Shown in pieces: positions 59,687-64,000 of a stretch of 64,000 nt of DNA; the first letter of the stretch is position 1, and each line of letters starts with the position of its first letter. The stretch is from NCBI RefSeq assembly GCF_937960835.1, contig NZ_CALGPC010000010.1, positions 124,001 through 188,000 on the forward strand, in the 5' to 3' direction. The DNA is from an uncultured Ferrovibrio sp. Lineage in GTDB: Bacteria; Pseudomonadota; Alphaproteobacteria; Ferrovibrionales; Ferrovibrionaceae. The notes beneath the pieces were generated by a model that did not search any database, was not told the origin of the DNA, and worked only from the letters and a program-made list of their open reading frames with translations. Position numbers and translations under genes: made by a program.

Positions 59687-60733
59687 TCATCGGCTCACTC
59701 GAACCGAGCGGTCATGCCACAGCGCCACGGCGATGCTCAGCACCGCCACCGCGCCGGCCTGATGCAGGGTGCCAAGCGCAATCGGCACATGATGCAGCAA
59801 GGTGAAGATGCCGAGCGCGACCTGGATAAGGACCATTGTCAGCAAGGCATGACGCAGCCCCACCGGCGCCTTGCCTTTGAGCGCAAACGCCGTGACGACC
59901 GCAAGGATGGTGACGAGATAGGCGCCCATGCGGTGCTGGAACTGCACCGTCATCGCATTCTCAAAGAAGTTATGCCACCAGGGCTGCATGATCAGCAGGC
60001 CGTCGGGGATGAACTGCCCGTCCATCAGCGGCCAAGTGTTATGCGCCAGGCCCGCATTCATGCCTGCGACAAGGCCGCCGGAGAGGATTTGCAAAAACAC
60101 CACGACAGCCAGGACAGCGGCCAATCCGCCGCCGCGCCAATGTGTCATGCCGCCCTGCCGCGACAGCGACAGGCCACCCCAGAGCAGATAGGCGAAGATC
60201 AAAAGCGCCAGGCCCAGATGCGCGGTCAGACGGTAATGGCTGACATCGGGATGATCGACCAGACCGCTCTGGACCATGAACCAGCCAAGCGCGCCCTGCG
60301 CGCCGCCCAGCAGGAACATCGCTATCAGATGCCGCTTCATGCCAGCCGGAATGCGGCCACGGATCCAGAAGACGATCATCGGAATGGCGAAAGCCAGGCC
60401 GATGATGCGGCCGAGCAGACGATGGATGTATTCCAGCCAGTAGATGTTCTGGAAGCCCTCCAGCGTCATCCCGATATTGACCTTCTGGTATTCGGGAAAC
60501 TGCTTGTACTTTTCGAACTCGGCCATCCAGGCGGCTTCCGACAGCGGCGGCAGCCAGCCGGTAATCGGCTTCCATTCGACCATCGACAAGCCGGACTCCG
60601 TCAGCCGGGTCAGGCCGCCGATCACCACCATCAGCGCCACCAGCGCCGCGACGGCGAACAGCCAGGTCGCGATGGGGCGGGCGTCTTCGCCCAATTCACG
60701 GCGAACGGGAATGGCAGTGGCGGCGGTGCTCAC
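59687..60733 (-). CDS. ctaA: Heme A synthase (COX15/CtaA)
   Basis: A 348-residue eight-helix membrane protein of the type 2 CtaA/COX15 group. Heme-ligand histidines lie in YIHRLLGRIIGLAF, LVDHPDVSHYRLTAHLGLAL, NAGLAHNTWPLMDGQFIP and FQHRMGAYLV. It converts heme O to heme A for aa3-type cytochrome oxidase, so the organism should have such an oxidase elsewhere. The conserved GLTRLTESGLSMVEWKPITG near residues 40-59 is intact. Confidence 0.96.
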   Translation of the reverse strand: MSTAATAIPVRRELGEDARPIATWLFAVAALVALMVVIGGLTRLTESGLSMVEWKPITGWLPPLSEAAWMAEFEKYKQFPEYQKVNIGMTLEGFQNIYWLEYIHRLLGRIIGLAFAIPMIVFWIRGRIPAGMKRHLIAMFLLGGAQGALGWFMVQSGLVDHPDVSHYRLTAHLGLALLIFAYLLWGGLSLSRQGGMTHWRGGGLAAVLAVVVFLQILSGGLVAGMNAGLAHNTWPLMDGQFIPDGLLIMQPWWHNFFENAMTVQFQHRMGAYLVTILAVVTAFALKGKAPVGLRHALLTMVLIQVALGIFTLLHHVPIALGTLHQAGAVAVLSIAVALWHDRSVRVSR

Positions 60734-60824
60734 AGGCTAAACTCCGGTCTTTTCTGGATGCCTTCATTTAGCCCCTTCCCGCCGCTGCGGAAAGCCCTAT
60801 CGCTGCGCCGCTTTGCCGCGGTTC

Positions 60825-62441
60825 TCAACGCTTTTTTCGCATCCGGAAGTCGTAAATTCCCGGCCTTTTCCGCGGGTCCTCGCCGGGAGTGAAAATCTGC
60901 GTCTTCTGCACCTTCTGGGTGCCCGTAGTCGGCAGCGTTTCGACAAACAGAATCCAGCCCGGCGCCTTGAAATAGGCGAGCCGCGAAAAGCACCAGTCGA
61001 ACAGCGCCTCGGCCAGTTCCGGCATCGGCTGCTGGCCTGGCATCGGCACGATGCAGGCCATCACTTCCTGCTCGCGGATTTCGTCCGGCACGGCCAGCAC
61101 CGCGACCTGCGCCACAGCGTCATGAGCCTGCAGACATGCCTCGATTTCGGCAGCGGCAATATTCTCACCCGAACGGCGGATGATGTTCTTCTTGCGATCG
61201 ACGAAATAGATCATCCCGTCTTTGGCCATGCGCACAATGTCGCCGGTATGGAACCAGCCGCCGGTCCAGGCCTCTTCCGTCGCCTGCTCGTTTTTCAAAT
61301 AGCCGGAGAAGAAGCCATAGCGTGGATTGGCAGCCGAGCTGCGCACCAGCAACTCGCCTTCCTGGCCGCGCGGCACCTCATTCCCCTGCTCGTCCGCCAC
61401 GATGGCTTCGAAATCGGGCAGCGGCCGCCCGAAGGCGCGCGTGTCGATCTGACGCGGCTCGTGGCAGTCGCAGAAGATACGGCCGGTTTCGGTCATGCCC
61501 CAGACTTCGGCCAGCGGGAAGCCGAAGCGATCCTCGAACGGCTTGTGCAATTCCGGCTCGACGCCAGCGCCAAGACCGAAGCGCACGCAATGCTGCTTCT
61601 CCTCCGGCGTGACCGGCTGATTGAGCAGAAGCGGAGGCACGATGCCGAGATAGTGGATGATCGTGGCCTTGGTCGCGACGATCTCCTGCCACCAGCGGTT
61701 CGGGCTGAAGCGTTCGGTGAGGATCAGGCAATTGGCAGTCAGGATCGCGCAGGTGGCAGTCACCGCCTGATGGTTCATGTGGAACAGCGGCAACGGATTG
61801 TAGAAGCGATCCTCGCCATGCCGGATCGCCACCACGCCGCCGAGGTCGCGGTACCACGCGCCGGCATTCAGATAATAGAAATTGCTTAGGATGCAGCCTT
61901 TCGGCCTGCCGGTCGTGCCGGAGGTGTAAAGCAGGCTGCATTCGGTATCGTGACCGGGAGAGCCGCTCAGAGCGGGCTTCTGCGGCGGCGGGATTTGTTC
62001 CGGCATCTCGAGCGCGTCCAGCACGGGCAGCGGCTTGGAGCTGCGGTCCGCCGCGACCTTACGCAGATCCTCCAGGCGATGCGGCACGGTGACGACGAGA
62101 TCGGCTTCGGAATGCTCCATCTGATAGAGCATCTCGTCATGCCGGTAATCGGGGTTGATCGGCACGATGCCGCAGCCCAGCGCGTTCAGCGCGAGATAGT
62201 GGAAGAAGAAGTCCGGCCGCATCTCCAGAAGCAGGCCGACGCGATGGCCCAGGCCGTAGCCGGCAGCGGCGTATTTGGCTTTCAGCGTATCGACGACGGT
62301 GCTGACCATGCCATAGGTCAGCTCCAGCCCATCCGGGGCATAGGACCGTCCGGGGCCCGGCGGCACGCAGAGAAACGGCTTGTGAATATTCCGGTTGGCG
62401 GTGATCCGGAAAGCCTCGTAGACCGACGCAGGCAAAGACAT
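60825..62441 (-). CDS. AMP-dependent acyl-CoA ligase (CaiC-like)
   Basis: A 538-residue acyl-adenylate-forming enzyme. The P-loop is SLLYTSGTTGRPKGCILSN (about residues 170-188). The A5 motif is WGMTETG, near 312-318. The hinge and A10 region is YFVDRKKNIIRRSGENIAAA (about 413-432), with the catalytic lysine near the end in TGTQKVQK. It resembles crotonobetaine/carnitine-CoA ligases, but carnitine genes are absent, so the acyl substrate is open. It follows uppP after 39 bases. Confidence 0.9.
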   Translation of the reverse strand: MSLPASVYEAFRITANRNIHKPFLCVPPGPGRSYAPDGLELTYGMVSTVVDTLKAKYAAAGYGLGHRVGLLLEMRPDFFFHYLALNALGCGIVPINPDYRHDEMLYQMEHSEADLVVTVPHRLEDLRKVAADRSSKPLPVLDALEMPEQIPPPQKPALSGSPGHDTECSLLYTSGTTGRPKGCILSNFYYLNAGAWYRDLGGVVAIRHGEDRFYNPLPLFHMNHQAVTATCAILTANCLILTERFSPNRWWQEIVATKATIIHYLGIVPPLLLNQPVTPEEKQHCVRFGLGAGVEPELHKPFEDRFGFPLAEVWGMTETGRIFCDCHEPRQIDTRAFGRPLPDFEAIVADEQGNEVPRGQEGELLVRSSAANPRYGFFSGYLKNEQATEEAWTGGWFHTGDIVRMAKDGMIYFVDRKKNIIRRSGENIAAAEIEACLQAHDAVAQVAVLAVPDEIREQEVMACIVPMPGQQPMPELAEALFDWCFSRLAYFKAPGWILFVETLPTTGTQKVQKTQIFTPGEDPRKRPGIYDFRMRKKR

Positions 62442-62480
62442 CGCCAGCGCTCCTCCCTTTGCTTTTTCCGGTCAGTCTAG

Positions 62481-63281
62481 TCAGCGCAGACTGAGCAGCA
62501 CAAGCATCGCGCAGCCGATAACGATGCGGTACCAGGCAAAGGGCGTGAAGCCGTAGCGGTTGATGAAGGCAATGGCGCCGCGCACCACCAGGGCGGCGCA
62601 GATGAAGGACACGATCAGGCCCACGGCGATAAGGCCCAGGCCATCCGCGCTGAGCGACGACCAGTTCTTGTAGAGATCGTAGGTCGTGGCCGCCACCATG
62701 GTCGGCACCGCGAGGAAGAAGGAGAACTCCGCCGCGGCTGCGCGCTGCACGCCCAGCAGCCGCGCGCCGATGATGCTGGCGCCTGAGCGCGAGACGCCGG
62801 GGATCATGGCGAGGCATTGCAGCAGGCCGATCTTGAGGCTGAGGCTGAACTTGAACTGGTCGACCGTCTCGACCGCCCCCTGCCCGATCACCCGCTCGAT
62901 CCACAGGATTGCCACGCCGCCCAGTACCAGGGCGACCGACACAACCCAGGGACTGAACAGCACGCCCTTGATGAAGCCATAGGCGAAGAATCCGATCACC
63001 ATGGCCGGCAAAAAGCCGAGCAGGACATTCACGGTAAAACGGTTGGCCTTCTCGTCCCGCCCCAGGCCGATCAGGGTGCCGAAGAAACGCGGCCAGTAGA
63101 CGACGCAGACGGCCAGGATGGCGCCGAGCTGGATAGCGATCTCGAACACCTTGCCGGGCGGGCCCTGGAAACCGAGCAGATCGACCAGCAGGATCAGGTG
63201 GCCGGTGGAGGAAACCGGCAGAAATTCAGTAAGTCCCTCGACGATTCCGAGCAGCGCCGCCTGCAGATAGGTGGTGAGCAT
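62481..63281 (-). CDS. uppP: Undecaprenyl-diphosphatase (BacA type)
   Basis: A 266-residue membrane phosphatase. Signature 1 is GLTEFLPVSSTGHLIL (about residues 16-31), and signature 2 is MIPGVSRSGASIIGARL (about 158-174). Both contain the catalytic serines, arginine and glutamates. It recycles the lipid carrier for peptidoglycan and O-antigen. The start ATG lies behind GGGGGG, 19 bases from a highly periodic repeat array; the promoter must overlap or precede that array. Confidence 0.96.
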   Translation of the reverse strand: MLTTYLQAALLGIVEGLTEFLPVSSTGHLILLVDLLGFQGPPGKVFEIAIQLGAILAVCVVYWPRFFGTLIGLGRDEKANRFTVNVLLGFLPAMVIGFFAYGFIKGVLFSPWVVSVALVLGGVAILWIERVIGQGAVETVDQFKFSLSLKIGLLQCLAMIPGVSRSGASIIGARLLGVQRAAAAEFSFFLAVPTMVAATTYDLYKNWSSLSADGLGLIAVGLIVSFICAALVVRGAIAFINRYGFTPFAWYRIVIGCAMLVLLSLR

Positions 63282-63299
63282 CCGCTACGCCCCCCGTCC

Positions 63300-63409
63300 A
63301 AAAGCGGTCAAACGGAGCCCAACAGAGCCAAACAGAGCCAAACGCGTCCCCAAAAAGCCAAACGCGTTCAAACTTGGCCAAATGCGTCCAAACTTCTCCC
63401 AATCCAGCC
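63300..63409. repeat. Eleven degenerate 10-bp tandem units, consensus AAACNNNNCC
   Basis: Eleven units in exact 10-bp phase run from 63300 to 63409. Examples are AAACAGAGCC (63330), AAACGCGTCC (63340), AAACGCGTTC (63360), AAACTTGGCC (63370), AAATGCGTCC (63380) and AAACTTCTCC (63390). All units begin with an A-rich tetramer, and most end CC. Read leftward the form is GGNNNNGTTT. A 10-bp period is not a multiple of three, so coding selection is unlikely. The array ends 19 bases before the uppP ATG. A/T tetramers on one face of the helix would give curvature, or a row of protein sites. Confidence 0.85.
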
Positions 63410-63594
63410 ATCGGCCGCCTGCGGGGCTCACTCTATTTTCCATAATCAAAGTCCGCCCCCGCATCACGCCGGATAGAACATAATTAGTACGCAGATCGCC
63501 GCTCGGCAAGGCATGTTGCCACGGGACGCTCACAGCACCCGGCAACATTCCTTCGCTACATGGGTTGTATTCAAAGAACCCTTGGAGGACTTCA
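63410..63594. other. Leader region of the 25-residue gene, with inverted repeat
   Basis: This stretch has no supported gene. It holds an exact 8-bp inverted repeat, ATGTTGCC (63513-63520) and GGCAACAT (63541-63548), which may be an operator or an RNA hairpin ahead of the small gene at 63595. A/T-rich stretches at 63430-63445 and 63475-63490 could contain promoters for uppP (leftward) and the small gene (rightward), but no clear -35/-10 pair was found. Confidence 0.45.
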
Positions 63595-63672
63595 ATGCGC
63601 GGCATACTGCTCTGGCTGTTGGGAATCCCGATTCCCATCATCATCCTACTCTATCTCTTCGGGGTCTTCTGA
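63595..63672 (+). CDS. Very small membrane protein (25 residues)
   Basis: A frame of 25 codons, MRGILLWLLGIPIPIIILLY then LFGVF. It is almost entirely one transmembrane helix with a central GIPIP kink. A consensus GGAGG (63584-63588) lies 6 bases upstream of the ATG. Tiny proteins with a WL-x-GIPIP-x-I core occur in many proteobacteria, usually unannotated because of their length; this recollection was not checked. Function unknown; membrane stress roles are conceivable. Confidence 0.72.
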   Translation: MRGILLWLLGIPIPIIILLYLFGVF

Positions 63673-63863
63673 TCACGCTTCCGGCCGACTGTCCTGTGAT
63701 CATTGCTGGTCCCTCAACCGGATGCCTCCCCCATTAAGATGCAAAGCTTGCCTTGGCTAAGCGCGCTAGAGCCAATCTGCAGTAGAGCCAAGGTATTGCC
63801 TCGCTAATCACGCGGCGCATTTCGCTGACAGCGAAGTGTCATGACGTCGCAGCCGCGCGGGTT

Positions 63864-63877
63864 TTGACCTGGATCAA
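63864..63877 (+). promoter_or_regulatory. FNR/FixK-type box
   Basis: TTGAC-CTGG-ATCAA matches the FNR/FixK consensus TTGAT-N4-ATCAA at nine of ten defined bases. Its centre is 64 bases before the ATG at 63935. With activator binding near -41.5, transcription would start near 63912, giving a leader of about 23 bases. The gap 63673-63934 otherwise holds only a small TTCGCT/AGCGAA hairpin (63821-63835). Confidence 0.75.
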
Positions 63878-63934
63878 CATCGGTAATTTAGAATCATTCA
63901 GAATCACTCCTGCAACTACAGCAGGATGGATTCC

Positions 63935-64000
63935 ATGACACGCCCCTTAACTTCCTCCCTATCGCTGCTAGCGGCCGCTACGGCCGGCTTGTTGTTGATG
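63935..64000 (+). CDS. Exported protein, N-terminus only (window edge)
   Basis: Twenty-two codons are visible, MTRPLTSSLSLLAAATAGLL then LM, a signal-peptide-like sequence running off the right edge. AGGA (63923-63926) lies 8 bases before this ATG; an in-frame ATG at 63926 is a less well spaced alternative. The upstream FNR/FixK box suggests induction under low oxygen, so a periplasmic respiratory protein such as a cytochrome, cupredoxin or denitrification enzyme is a reasonable guess, not a call. Confidence 0.6.
   Translation, partial: MTRPLTSSLSLLAAATAGLLLM

Noticed and set aside
63300..63409. Possible CRISPR array
   Set aside because: The units are 10 bp with no spacers and no cas genes are near; CRISPR repeats are about 24-40 bp and nearly identical.

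Overview
The window looks like an ordinary, gene-dense chromosomal segment of a GC-rich alphaproteobacterium. A member of the Rhodospirillales or a close relative is most likely, but that placement is inference. The signs are: divK-pleD next to rpmG; a topA-rnr block; an imuA-imuB-dnaE2 mutagenesis cassette; an EipB-type envelope protein; class I polyhydroxyalkanoate (PHA) synthase with a phasin; and clpS-clpA. No prophage, insertion sequence, CRISPR array or defence island is visible. A gene truncated at the left edge (arfB) and one at the right edge (an exported protein) run out of the window.

Layout. 1-6.3 kb: end of arfB, a glyoxalase-like gene, then imuA-imuB-dnaE2 (error-prone translesion synthesis) and a 33-residue membrane peptide. 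6.4-8.1 kb: tRNA-Glu, a cupin and an EamA exporter. 8.1-13.5 kb, minus strand: the tightly packed set alaC-hom-glpX-recJ. 13.6-19.4 kb: an OmpA-like lipoprotein diverging from PHA synthase, a fused double muconolactone-isomerase-like protein, a YchJ-type protein, an SDR and a PAS protein. 19.5-28.7 kb, plus strand: topA, rnr, a phosphodiesterase, corA, a DUF983 protein, two Nudix hydrolases and rpmG. 29-30.8 kb, minus strand: divK-pleD (cell-cycle and c-di-GMP signalling). 30.8-38.7 kb: HAD and ROK genes, eipB, a D-2-hydroxyacid dehydrogenase, a small diguanylate cyclase, two RidA paralogues, a second phosphodiesterase, an acyltransferase and a HIT protein. 38.7-42.3 kb, minus strand: a peptide-type ABC importer without its ATPases. 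42.5-46.9 kb, minus strand: clpS-clpA, phasin and a lipoprotein. 47-50.7 kb: a D,D-carboxypeptidase, a membrane class III cyclase and an MFS carrier. 50.8-53 kb, minus strand: galU-ugd (UDP-glucuronate supply). 53.2-58 kb: enoyl-CoA hydratase, CoA-binding protein, metY, and an AraC regulator diverging from pobA. 58-63.3 kb, minus strand: an MFS carrier, ctaA-cutA and uppP-acyl-CoA ligase. 63.3-64 kb: a periodic repeat array, a 25-residue membrane peptide and an FNR/FixK box ahead of an exported protein.

Themes. Carbon storage is represented by phaC and a phasin whose promoter carries PhaR-like operators. Envelope maintenance is represented by uppP, the carboxypeptidase, eipB, galU-ugd and the OmpA lipoprotein. 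Signalling is represented by divK, pleD, a stand-alone GGDEF protein, a class III cyclase and a PAS protein. The least explained signals are non-coding: an 11-unit array with an exact 10-bp period beside uppP, a related shorter array between rpmG and pleD, three phased TGATATCA palindromes, and perfect palindromes that span the stop codons of both PHA genes. All motif positions were read by eye; no database search or computation was run.
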